From positions 62,001 to 126,000 of the forward strand of contig JAGFBZ010002253.1 of NCBI GenBank assembly GCA_018398805.1: DNA of 64,000 nucleotides, written 5' to 3'. Source of the DNA: Hirundichthys speculiger (Eukaryota; Chordata; Actinopteri; Beloniformes; Exocoetidae). How positions within the stretch are numbered: the stretch's first letter is position 1; each line of letters opens with the position of its first letter. A program made the position numbers and the translations under genes. Below the pieces are notes generated by a model. That model had not been told where the DNA came from and made no database searches. It was given only the letters and a program-made list of their open reading frames with translations. This document shows, piece by piece, positions 21,689-31,870 of the stretch.

Positions 21689-22433
21689 ATGGCCGCCTCC
21701 CTGCCTGTGGAAGACATCGAACGGGCGGTTCTGCAGGAGCAGTTTAAAGACCTAAAACACGGTAAAAAAGATCTGGACAATGGTTTGAAATATTTACTGC
21801 AGAAGAAAAAAGAATTTGGACTGAATATCGTGGAAATGCAGGAAACTGAAAACAACATTCAGATTGAAAGGGAAAATCTGGAGGAGCAGTTCAAAGACCT
21901 AAAAGACAGTCAGAAAGATCTGGAAGAGGGTTGGGAAAAAATTAATGTAGAGAAAACAGCAGTTGAGCTGTTAAGCACTGAAACGCAGGAAGCTTATATA
22001 CAACTACAACGTGACAAGTATAAGCTGAAGCAGGGGTTTGAAAATTTAGAGGAGACCAAGAAAGATCAAGAAGAGGGTTGGAAACATTTACATCTGAAGA
22101 AAATGGAATTTGAACAGTTATGATGAAAATTGAGGAGACTGATCAAAAACTTCAGATTGAAAGACAACATCTGCAGGAGCAGTTTGAAGACCTAAAACAC
22201 GGTCAGAAAGATCTGGAACATGGTTGGAATCAACTGGAGTTTGAAAAAGCAGAACTTGAGATGTTTCCCTCTCAAATGCAGGAAAACTGTAAAAGACTTG
22301 AGTGTGAAAAGAAAAAGCTGCAGAAGGACTTGAAGAATTTAGATGATCACATTATCAAAAACTGGAGGGTTGGAAGAAACGACTCCAGAAAGAGATGGAG
22401 GAAATCTTTCAGAGGGAGGATGAGAACAAATAA
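21689..22433 (+). CDS. Coiled-coil protein with exact 49-residue repeats; frame broken twice (pseudogene or sequence error)
   Basis: I do not recognise this protein. The best start is the ATG at 21689 (GACATGG context); the frame is open upstream to the minisatellite but has no other ATG. After 12 residues come units of exactly 49 residues (seven heptads) at 21725, 21872, 22019 and 22165, then a 40-residue partial unit at 22312 ending at TAA 22431-22433. Each unit starts like 'LQEQFKDLKHGQKDLE' with Gly-Trp or Gly-Leu at positions 20-21. The protein is Glu/Lys/Gln-rich, with no signal peptide or membrane segment, and is predicted to be a long helical rod. The frame breaks at about 22120 (TTATGATG) and at an A5 run at 22357-22361. 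Both fit loss of one A, and correcting each keeps the 49-residue register. The result would be 248 residues. It is intronless. Function unknown. Confidence 0.7.
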
Positions 22434-22760
22434 ACAAAAGTAAAAGAGAAAAGTGGAGAGGAATCAGAGCTGAGGCGTGGCTTTTACGTGGGTTTTCTCC
22501 GGGATACTCCGGTTTCTCTCATAATCAAAAAACACCAACTGTTTCGGCTAATTGGAGAATCTAAATCATTCCTATTCCATGCCAACGCTCTGAGATTTAT
22601 TGTGACTATATTTTTCATCATGAATAAATAAAAAATCTAATTGACTATTAATGAATATGAATCAGCCGCTGTACTATTGTTTGTGTGTCTATCAACTACT
22701 GTTGTTACATGAAATAAAAATGCAAACACTGAGATTTATTGTTACTGTATTTTTGAGAAA
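22434..22760 (+). other. Probable 3' untranslated region with repeat fragment and poly(A) signals
   Basis: A degraded piece of the common interspersed repeat lies at about 22474-22570, recognised by 'GTGGGTTTTCTCCGGGATAC'. AATAAA signals follow at about 22624 and 22713. A block beginning CTGAGATTTATTGT occurs twice (about 22590 and 22731). The signals fit a transcribed 3' end for the coiled-coil gene, but no transcript is proven by sequence alone. Confidence 0.4.
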
Positions 22761-23556
22761 TGTTTGAAGCAAATCATCCATCCATCATCAAATCACCTTT
22801 TTTTTAAATAAAAAAATCTGAATTTTGGTTCAAAGTAAAAAATATTTTGTAAAATGATGAAGGTATTTGTAGAACTGAAAGATCAGAAAGAACTTCTGAG
22901 GATTTAAATATTGTCTGTAGATCTTTCTACAGCTTAATTATTTTCTTAAGGTATGTGAACATCTTCTGTAGAAAAGGCCTGAGGCTAACTTCTGCAGAAG
23001 GACTGTGTGCCAAACTAGCGTTTCCAATTCAGCTATTCAAGTTGGAGTTTTGGTCATGAGTGCGGTTCATTTGGGTCAGTGTGAACACAGTAACTGCTCT
23101 GGTGCGCGCTAAAACAGCCATACAGAGAGCGATCTGAAGAGGCACGGTTGTCGTCTTACTCAGGTGTGGTTTGTTTGTGGTAGACCTCGGGTCAAACCAA
23201 CTACTGGATGTTCAACACATGTTTGAGCGAAAGAGGCCTCCGTGTTCTGCTGGACAAGACATTGTCTTGAGTCGTAAAAACATACTATAGAGAAAAATGG
23301 CCAATTCTTGGTCGACGACGCTAGTTGTGTCGCCATGATTTTCAGGTCTTTAGGCCTGTTGTCAGGGAAACACGATGCTTTGCCTACAGTGAAAATAACA
23401 TTATATGAACATAAACTGAACTCAGTGAAAAATGATACAACATAATTAGGTGAACACAGAGACCGCACCAGGTTGCATCAACATGTGAAAACCAACGTGT
23501 CTAGTCAAACTGATGTGTGCTTCCAGCACTCCAGTGGTTTTATTATATTTTTTTTG
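22761..23556. other. No gene recognised
   Basis: Mixed sequence. No exon, element ends or RNA gene that I can support. Confidence 0.45.
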
Positions 23557-23741
23557 GCACGCGTGGCCTTCATTCACAGTGAAGATGGACAGGAAAGAAG
23601 GCAGAGAGAAGAACAGGGAGAGACATGCAGCTAAGGAGTCGCATGGGCCGGGAGTCGATCCCCCGACCGCTAGGTGAGGACTATAGCATCTGTACATGGA
23701 CCACCTGCTCTAGCCACTGCTCCACTGGGTGGCCCCATTTT
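23557..23741 (-). repeat. tRNA-derived SINE
   Basis: Read on the minus strand it has an A-box-like GTGGCTAGAGCAGG and, about 60 bp on, a B-box-like GGGGATCGACTCCCG, the RNA polymerase III promoter layout of tRNA-derived SINEs. The body continues through a CT-rich segment. The head matches a widespread teleost SINE whose consensus starts 'TGGCTCAGTGGGTAGAGCAGG'. Internal boxes have drifted. It is not a functional tRNA: no acceptor stem closes around it. Confidence 0.65.
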
Positions 23742-23830
23742 CAATCAAACTTTATTTGTAGCACTTTTCACACAACTTGTGCAACACAAAGTGCTTTACA
23801 GCACAACCACCAAAACACATTGGAATAGAC
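23742..23830 (-). repeat. L2-like LINE/SINE 3' tail, reverse orientation
   Basis: The minus strand ends 'AAAGTGCTACAAATAAAGTT' plus TGATT, the conserved 3' terminus of fish L2-type elements; a similar end closes the L2 fragment at 40291. It is preceded by an AAAGCACTTTGTGTTGC palindromic block. Only the terminus is kept. Confidence 0.55.
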
Positions 23831-24011
23831 TCAACCTAGATACACATTATGCACTCACCAAGATAGACCTAGAACCCTAACACTAATTTCAGTAGCAGAG
23901 CAGGAATGGAGGAAACACCATCTTTTGTCTGGGAGGAAAAGACTGAAGAATGACAATTAAAATATATAAAACACATAAATAGACAAATAAACAGGTACAT
24001 TCTAAGACAAG

Positions 24012-24300
24012 AAAAGCACTTAAAGATGCGCACACCTCAGCGAAGTGCGACAATTATCGAAAATTTGAAATTGATCCAGAATCCAGGATTTCTTCCGGAT
24101 CACACCCAAAATTAAGTCAGTTGTTCCTTTTCACATTTCTGACAACTCCTGAAAATTTCATCAAAATCCATAACCTTTTGAGAGACAAACAGTGACAGAC
24201 AAACCCTAAGCCTAACCCTAACCTCCTAACCCTAACCCTAAAACAGACAGACAGACAAATAAACGCCGGCAAAAACATTACTTCCTTGGCGGAGGTAATA
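24012..24300. repeat. Dispersed repeat with inverted CCTC..CAAG ends, copy 1
   Basis: Begins near AAGCACTTAAAGATGCGCAC and ends with 'CTTGGCGGAGGTAATAA', whose minus strand mirrors the CACACCTC.GCGAAG start. It shares 24061-24120 almost base for base with 42403-42462, including 'GATCCAGAATCCAGGATTTC'. It holds a telomere-like array. The inverted ends suggest a DNA element, but no TSD is clear. Confidence 0.55.
24202..24242. repeat. Telomere-like (CCCTAA)n array
   Basis: Six imperfect CCCTAA units interrupted by GCCTAA and CCTCCTAA, placed between ACAGACAAA and ACAGACAGACAG within the 24.0-24.3 kb repeat. It is a short interstitial array, far from a chromosome end as judged by its surroundings. 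Confidence 0.75.
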
Positions 24301-24414
24301 ATATGGCTTGTTTCAGCAGTTAACTGCACTAAGAGATGGCCACAGCCGGTTCTGGGTTGGCTTGAAAAGGTTTGGGGACGGAGCTTGGCAACGAAGCATG
24401 CACAAGCCATCTTC

Positions 24415-24560
24415 ACCCCCAGGTGAAGGCTGCTAGCCAGGGGTAACCAGAAGATGGTCAGGTGGACTGCCTCAAGCTTCTACCTCTTGTAGCAATCAGA
24501 GCAGTCGGATCTTTTGGTCACGTGACCTTCCCCTTGGATCCATTTCAGGGCTCTTCAAGG
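24415..24560 (+). repeat. Dispersed repeat family X, copy b
   Basis: Aligns in order with 16660-16800 (a module of the form 'GAAGGCT.CTAG.CAGGG' followed by the 'GTGACCTTCCCCTTGGATCC' module). Diverged; class unknown. Confidence 0.4.
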
Positions 24561-27049
24561 CTGACAAAGTGGACCCTAATCAGCTACCTGTTTGCTTAGT
24601 GGTCTGGTTACGCCTCTACTTGTTGTTCAGTCGCCTAGGGGAAATAGGCTCAGTCAACCCGATGTAACCTGTGAGTCCAATTCTTTTTATTCATGGCTTT
24701 TCCAAGAAGTTTCTCTTAAATGCGAGAAAAAGGGGGACATGAAAGCAAGGGAGAATTAATTTAGTTGTCAATGCTTTGTGTTGCAACTTGTTGACATTAA
24801 ACACTTAACACTGCTGCTTTTGATTTTACATGTTGTTTTTAGACTGTGATCTTTAAAAGGTCTGGTAAACACTGTAACACACACAATATAGAGTTGTGTG
24901 TTTTGACTCACATCTAAAAATAGGTTTTTACCATGATTAATCTGTCCTTTGGTAAACATTAGTTTGGTTCATATTGGTGTATTTTCCCACAATCCCATTG
25001 TGACCACATTGAACGAACCTTGCTTTGTTCTTGCTGTGCAAAAAAGAATTTGGTGCATGTAATTGCGATAGCCAATCACAAAGGGCAAGTGTGACACTAT
25101 GAGTGTAAAAAGAAAAGCCTGTTTTGTTTATCTAAATGAGGACTAATCTTGGTTACACTGTTTACTCCTCTAAATAAATTGGCATTTGCTCCAGACGAAA
25201 GTCGTTTCTGTCCTGTAAGCAGTTTGTCCTGCGTTATTACATTATATTTCTTGCTTTCTACCTTTGATCAGTCATACTGTATCCAATGTAGGCTTTAAGG
25301 ACATAACAGCATATATATTGAGCTGAGGAATGTTCTATTTTATACAGCAAAGCATAGACAGCTGGCTCACAGCTCCCCACATCAATGCACAGGCATTAAA
25401 CCACAGCTCCAAATGAGCTCCAGTGGTGTTGCCATGTTCAGCAAAAAGTCAGAGAGGAAAAAGTAGTTTAGTGGGACTGCTGACAGCTCACCACATAGGC
25501 CAAGGTTAATGTCAGGGTTTTCAAATCTTTGATCACTATGAGAGGGTTTTGAGAGGCCAGACCTTTGACAAGCTTCCTTCTGTTTGAAAAATTGATTATT
25601 TGAATCGCTGAACTTGTGGAGATCTTGATGTGCTTTTGAGGCTGGGGATGTACTCCTGTTTCTCGAGTGCTGAAAAGATGAAGTCTCGCAACTCATTTAA
25701 CAGCACACCACAACTGCTTAATGGGAGATAAGTCTTACATAAAAGAAGCCTAGCCATTAGCTGCTAACAAGGTTTTCTATAAGGGGAAATTGTTAGAGCA
25801 AGGCCAAAGAATGTACCATTTGCAGAATACTCAGAACTATGATCACAAGGTGCAAGATAATGGTGGACTTAACTAACTTAATGATGTAAATGCATTAAGA
25901 CAAACTGAAGAATCTCAAGTTTTTGGTTAAGATAGCTAAAATTAGCCACCGTTATCTCCAGGGTGTTCAAAAAAGATTGTGTCAGCCCATCCTAAGTAAA
26001 CAAGAATAGGAAGTGTATGAAGTGCTGTTACATCACTGAAAATTGCCTCATGTGAAAACACTCTTATGTGTGATTGACTGTATATTGATGAGCCCTCCTT
26101 TATCGTAGTTTATGACTGATGCGCATAGATGTAGAATTGCGTAATCAGTATGCTGTGACAGTAAACAAACAATAAACTGCTCTGTTGCCGTGTTTACGTG
26201 TGCCAGAAATGCTCTAAATAGAAGCGGCAAAGGAAAGGTCATAGTTAGGGACGAGAGGCCACTTTTGGATTCTTATTTTTCTTTGGAATGGTGATACATG
26301 ACAAAAAGTTAACAGAATTTCAAGTTGCATTTTAATTGATTAGTGAGTAGGGAGAATTGCAGGATTTCTAACACTGTCAGAAATTTATATCAGGTGGCAA
26401 GACCAGTGAGAGGGCCATCGTCAAACCGCGACAACATAGGACAGCCGGTTTTGACAAAAGACCAAATATATCCCCACAACTCTATCATGATATTGATCTT
26501 TTGTCTGCAACAGCCCAAAATCATGCAGTTTTTAGGAACCCTAAGACAGAATCAACAGCACAGTGACCACCCCTCCCTCCAAACACCTCTACACTGGGCA
26601 ATTTCCATGTTTACAACAGTAAATGTGGGACAATAATTGAGCCTCAGTTATTGTTTCCAACAATAATTGAGCCTTTCTTACAAATCTAGAAGAAAAATTG
26701 CCAGTTTTGCATTATATGCAATTTCTGCTTTTCTTAAAAAAAGAAAGTAGCTACATTCTTGAAATGTTGTAAGGTGTGTTGTGTCTCCCCCTTGCTTTAC
26801 AGGTTTCCACTCCTCTTGTTTACATTTCGCTGGCTGTACCCTCAAGGAAATTCCCCAATGATCCATGTATTAGGGTTACCAGATATCTGTCTCAACAGTC
26901 AGGGATGGCTTAGTGACGCACTGGCAAGCATCTTTGATCTTTGACTGATGACTACTCACCAATTTGCCCTTGAGCAGTCTGCGAATGACAACATATTAGC
27001 CGTGCATGACTTTCCAACCCTAGGAAATCTAAAAATGAATCCGTCCATC
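24561..27049. other. No gene recognised
   Basis: Long mixed stretch with short open frames lacking family resemblance. A duplicated CAATAATTGAGCC word lies at about 26630-26672. Nothing else is supported. Confidence 0.45.
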
Positions 27050-27161
27050 CATTGTAATTTCAGATGTTGCTACCAAAACGGCATCCATAATGAGTGCTGC
27101 AGAACAAGGGTATTCTGCTGGGAAGCTGCGGTTGCCTTGGGGACCAAGCAATGGGTAGGGG

Positions 27162-27939
27162 CAGGGCCGTAGCACCAAATTCTGGGCCCCTACAAAGGAG
27201 GTCCTGGTGGGCCCCCAACCCCCCCCCCCCCCCCCCCTCACCACACCACCACCAACACCAAACCGATCACCTGACCACCTGCTTGCTGTTAATATTGCTG
27301 CAATATTAGCCGACCTAATATTCCCTTATTTTAATAACAAGACCATTTGAAAGGGTAGTCTATTATCTGATCTTGCTTTAGGGCTGTTTATGTCCGTTTT
27401 AGCAATGATAGCGGAGTTTACGACAGTTGACAATGGGATTTCATCTTGTGTGTTTAAAGTTTAACGTTTGTTACAATTGTACTCACCTTTCTTTGAGAAG
27501 AAGTCTGTAAGCAGCTGACTCCCCTCATTTTGTTTCTTCTCTCTCTCTTTCCTCTCTTTACATTTCTGAGAGCCAGATTTATATTTCTTGGGAGGTTGCG
27601 ACATTATCTCTCCATCCACATACGCTAATAGTAATCAAGCTACGCCTCACGGTGAAAAACAGCTGTTTTTGGACTTAACGATTTTGCGCATATTCAAAGG
27701 GGTGTTCACACAGAGTAGTCCGTCACAACAGACTTAAGGTTTTTGGATTACAACAATATGCCATTTAATATAGGGCCCACCAAGTTTGCATTACGATCAA
27801 TATCTGTCATGAAATTTAGTTTTGGTATTAACTAATATATTCAATATATAATTTTTTCCCCCTTAGCTTCCCGTGGGCCCCCCTCTGCCATGGGCCCCCC
27901 CAAGGCTGTGTAACTTTTACCCCCTGTCCGACGGCCCTG
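27162..27939 (-). mobile_element. hAT transposon, 778 bp, with transposase first exon
   Basis: A perfect 8-bp TSD, GGTAGGGG, at 27154-27161 and 27940-27947. The left end CAGGGCCGTAGCACC and the right end, read on the minus strand CAGGGCCGTCGGACAGGG, share nine terminal bases. Subterminal GGGCCCCC blocks on both sides include a C17-type homopolymer near 27220-27238. The minus strand carries an intact-looking first exon of a hAT-5-like transposase (27487-27604); the catalytic part is missing. Confidence 0.88.
27487..27604 (-). pseudogene. hAT transposase first exon
   Basis: 39 codons plus one base from the ATG at 27604-27602: MSQPPKKYKSGSQKCKERK, then a charged stretch, then LLTDFFSKK. A GTGAG splice donor follows (27486-27482). 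The KYKSGxQKxKERxxRE...FF layout is that of the N terminus of ZMYM/hAT-5-type transposase families. No downstream exon is present in the element. Confidence 0.65.
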
Positions 27940-28040
27940 GGTAGGGGCCTAGCCGACCAAGCCAATCACGCTGGCTAAAGGTCTGGTTAGTCAACCTGGA
28001 AGGGTCGTGAAATGGTTTGAGGTAGAGGTTGCTTGACTAG

Positions 28041-30319
28041 GGTAGTAGCCAATAAACTAGAGGCTGTTTCCTGCTGCTTAGTTAAACTTTCCACCTTACC
28101 AAAAGCTATAATCTTTCCAGGCAAAATCAGTGCTGGTTGTGTTCATACAGTTCACAGCACCAAGAACCATAGTACATTTAAAATAAATGTGATTTCACTG
28201 GCTTAGCTTTTAATTAACAGCCAATAAGTCAAATCAATTGAAAATGGTGAGCACTGAATAGCCAAATTGACTGACTTGCTTTTTGGAGCCAGCCAATAGA
28301 CTAAATGACACAATCGTTTGTACCACTTCTACTGGGACAAAATGGCGCTGCAGGCTTGCTAATTAGGGGGCTTAGTTCTGTCAGAATAGCATTTTGAGTG
28401 GCTTTTTAATCAGCACAGAGAATCTAAGTTTTGAACATGGCTTTTAGTCCTTTTTTTAATTTCATTCATTTGAATCATTCTTAAATATCTGAATGTGTAA
28501 TTCTTACATAGTGCATCTTTAAAGTGCAAGATGATTGTGGAATCTCTACCGGGCTCAGTCAGCCTTGTCAAATGATAGACAAAAGGCCTCAGATGTTGGC
28601 ATTTAAATCATTAAAAAAGAGGACTTCCATCAATTAAAGCTGTCATAAAAAATGCTTTGGCGGGGACTCAATGGTTTAGAATACAGGTAACAAGTTCCTC
28701 TTAATTGGAACAGGTGCAGCTGTGCATCACAGCAGACTCCCCCCGCTGCACATGCAAATCCCAGTTTGATTGGGACTGTTACTGCCAGAAATAATCACGC
28801 CGAGAATGAACTGCTCTCAGCGGTGCCGCATACATTTTAATATGGTAAGGAAGTCACTTGAGGGGAACGTTAATAAAGGAGGTAATCGATAAGGCAATTT
28901 AGGCTAAGCAGTTCATTTAATCTCACGTGGCACAGATAATGACTTTGTTATTGGGAAGAAGGGATCTGCCTTTCTGGTAAACGCATTGAAGTGAATGCAT
29001 TTATGAAATATTTTATCCTGGCGTTAGATCAGCCTAAAGCTGCTTCTCCTTCTGGTTTGACGCAGGATAACTGTGGAAATGCTTTTTGAGAAATTTTCGG
29101 ATGTCAGTGTCACAGCTGCTCAACAGGCATTCATAACTGCCAAGAAAATATTTATTAATGTTTTACTTGCAAAAGCAAGGTCATTACTCTAATAGCTAAA
29201 TTCATTTCTTACGTCTGCCGAGATTGAATTTATTTATTACTTCACTCAAGATAGTATAATGAAATTACAAACCCTGAGTGTTTCGCAACCAAATAATAAA
29301 ATTAGATTTAAATAAAAGTGAAATTATCAAGCCGTGTGAAGATAAACTGTCTAAAAAGAATGGTTTCTGCACCCGCATAAGTTTTGGAAAGAAGCTGCTC
29401 TTAACAGGTGCAGAGGTGGTCACCTCCTTCATTTCTCGTGTCAGTGTATTTCAGAAGTTGTTTTTCTGAAGAACATGAATAAAATTTAGCACTTTTGAGC
29501 TTCATTCAGCGGTAAAGCCTTACTTTGATCCATGGCATCCGTCCATCCGTGCTTCTATCCATTCATCAACTTCCATTTATCCACTTAACACGCAACCGAC
29601 CACTTAACGCATCTATCCATACAGATGAAGACTAAGAATGGAAACCTCGTGGTGAAGAAAGTCCTTGATTTATTTCGTATATGTCTTTTCAGGTAAGTCG
29701 AATCTGACAGCACCCCAGCGCTTTAGGGGCAAAGTTCATTTAATCTCACAGCAGTACGAGAAAGGAAATTTCCTACTTCCCACCTATTTTAACCGCATTA
29801 AGACTTTATGCTATGAATTATTTTGTGCTTCAGCAAGTGAGTCATTCGTGGACGTGCATGAAGTGTGCTCTGATTGCCTGTACCACGCTGAGTCAGGAAA
29901 CCGGCGGGCCACAAACCACTGAGCAGTCACCGTGACTACGTCCTCGTTCAATTAGGATGCCTGCTGATGAAGGTGCGCGTGACCCCTGCGGAAACAGCTG
30001 CGAGTGTTTCTCGCCATTTAACCGTCAGCTTAGTCTGTCGGAAGATTAAAAAAGTTTCAGACTTGAGCCTGCCTACATTAGTGTGTTTTCACGTTCGTCA
30101 CGGCAATCTGCAATCACCGGCACCGGTAATTCAGTGAATCTATTCGTTCTGAACCTGACGCATGCTCGACAATCTTCCGGAGAGTCAAATGCTTTTGTTT
30201 TTGGCATGTCTGAGCTAACTCGATTAGATGATGATTCGTCAACAGTGGATATCCAGCTGCTTCTACCAACCACCCCCCTTTCACAGAGCTTAGGGATGTA
30301 AAAACGTATCATTTCATCA
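28041..30319. other. No gene; candidate conserved non-coding block 28650-29010
   Basis: 28650-29010 is free of repeats, evenly composed and has motif-like words, including an octamer ATGCAAAT at 28752-28759 and TAAT/ATTA cores. This resembles developmental enhancers, but is an impression only. A second repeat-free block with several CpGs lies at 29935-30260. CCATCCATC-like runs near 29535-29590 are simple-sequence traces. Confidence 0.35.
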
Positions 30320-30995
30320 AGGGGCATCAAACGGTTGGAATGGTTCACAGCTGAGTGTGAAGCTGCAGGGATGAGAATCAGCACCTCCAAATCTAAGACC
30401 ATGGTTCTCAGTCGGAAAAGGGTAGAATGCCTTCTCCAGGTCGGGAGCGAGGTTCTGCCTCAAACGGAGGAGTTTAAGTATCTCGGGGTCTTGTTCACGA
30501 GTGATGGGAGAAAGGAACGGGAGATCGCCAGACCGTTGTGGTGAAGAGAGAGCTGAGCCGAAAGGCTCACTGGTCGAATTTGTTCCAACCCTCACCTATG
30601 GTCGCCTATGAACTGTGGGTAGTGAGACAAAGAACGAGATCCCAGATACAAGCGGCGGAAATGAGTTTTCTCCGTAGGGTGGCTGGACTCTCCCTTTGAG
30701 ATAAGGCGAGAAGTTCAGTCATTCAGGAGAGACTCAGAGTAGAGCCACTGCTCCTTCACATTGAGAGGAGCCAGTTGAGGTTGTTCGGACATTTGGCTAG
30801 GATGCTCCCTGGAGAGGTGTTTCGGCCATGTCCAACTGGGAGAAGACCACGGGGCAGGCCCAGGACACTCTCAGCTGGCCTGGGAGCACCTTGGGGTTCT
30901 CCCAGAGGCAGCCGGGGGGAGGGAGGTCTGGGCCTCTCTGCTGAAGCTGCTGCCCCCCAACCCGACTCTGAATCAAGCTAATGGATGGATGGATC
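30320..30995 (+). mobile_element. LINE ORF2 3' part, inactivated, with (ATGG)n tail
   Basis: Reads as the C-terminal half of a non-LTR retrotransposon polyprotein: WFTAECEAAGMRISTSKSK, EEFKYLGVLFTSDGRKEREI, IQAAEMSFLRRVAG, LLLHIERSQLRLFGHLARML and CPTGRRPRGRPRT, in the usual order after the reverse transcriptase core. It contains stops (after IARPLW and GLSL) and frameshifts, and a segment is missing after REIARP. It ends in ATGGATGGATGGAT, the normal tail of this family. The catalytic YADD/FADD core lies upstream and is absent. The family is very common in teleosts; its clade is not assigned. A 3' remnant of the same family is at 55125-55262. Confidence 0.85.
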
Positions 30996-31054
30996 GATGG
31001 TAACATCCAGTTTTGAGGTCGAGTTCAGTGTGAAAGAAAGAGTAATTGCAGTTC

Positions 31055-31870
31055 AATGAATGACCACTGGGGGGCTGGCTTTAAAACCATATCAGTCTTT
31101 ATTCCCTTTATTCCCATGTTAAAATGCTCAATTTTAAAGTATAAATAAACATATTTACAGTTTCGGTTGGTAGTACGAGTACAACACAGAGATGTTTATT
31201 TGCAATAATGTGATCACGGCTCCTTTGCAGAGGCAGTCTCTAGCAGAAAAGAAGGACGAATTAACCATACCACAACAATCTATACAGAAATGTGCGTCAC
31301 TAGATGGGGAGGAGCCGCGGTTTAGACTTGGCTCTCCCATTGGCCGGTCTGATCATCTTGTCCAATCCACTGCCGGTGTTTCCAAAAAGGAAATCCCACA
31401 ATGCTATTTTGTTCTACCTGGCTAGGTTCTTTGTTCTCTAGCACGTGGTTCTACCGGCTACAGCTGGTTTGCTACATTTCTGATACAAAGTAAAGGCAAA
31501 ACATACACTACGAATGATCTAAGACACTGTGATGTGGACATATGGTTCATTAAACAAAGCAGTATAAAAACAATGAGCAACAATAAAACAATAACAATAA
31601 AGTATGATATAAACCAAAATGCTATTGATAACAGTACTATTTCCAATGTGTAATTCCAATATGTAAGCCAAATGTGACCCTCTAGCTGCACTGATTCTGG
31701 ACCTACAAAATTAAGAAAATTCTGACCTAACACTAGGTACAAAACAACAACAACAAAAAAAAAACATTTTTGGGTCTCCAAAACTAGATTTCACATCTCT
31801 GACTAGCAATGTCTTGACTTCTGAGCTGTGAATAAAGACCTAACAGTGCATAGTCGTTGCTATTTTAAAG
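31055..31870 (+). repeat. Dispersed repeat family X, copy d
   Basis: 'TGAATGACCACTGGGGGGCT' (31057-31076) matches 'TGAATGACCACTAGAGGGCC' at 56272-56291. 'TTGACTTCTGAGCTGTGAAT' (31813-31832) matches 'TTGACTTCTGAGCTGTGAAT' at 56582-56601. The same two modules in the same order define one diverged copy with extra sequence between them. Confidence 0.5.

Larger units (their letters stand above)
27050..28040 (-). repeat. Dispersed repeat family X, copy f, interrupted by a hAT element
   Basis: The flanks of the 27162-27939 transposon (27050-27153 and 27948-28040) carry family X modules in reverse orientation, such as 'CCTGGAAGGGTCGTGAAATG'. That is the same module as at 49655-49675 and the reverse of the 'CATTTCAGGACCCTTCCA' module near 16765-16785. 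The hAT inserted into an existing copy. Confidence 0.4.

Noticed and set aside
22110..22130. ATGATGA overlap of two frames resembling translational coupling or programmed frameshifting
   Set aside because: The setting is eukaryotic, the preceding heptamer is not a standard slippery site, and one lost A explains both the break and the restored 49-residue register.
22354..22364. C AAA AAC as a -1 ribosomal slippery site
   Set aside because: The canonical form needs three identical bases first; here the first is C. A one-base loss in the A run is simpler, and no downstream pseudoknot was evident.
23640..23735. tRNA gene on the minus strand
   Set aside because: A- and B-box-like sequences are present but no cloverleaf or acceptor stem closes, and the body continues as a SINE.
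30775..30981. Arg/Pro-rich 68-codon frame as an antimicrobial or signalling peptide gene
   Set aside because: It is the LFGHLARM...CPTGRRPRGRPRT C-terminal segment of a LINE polyprotein.
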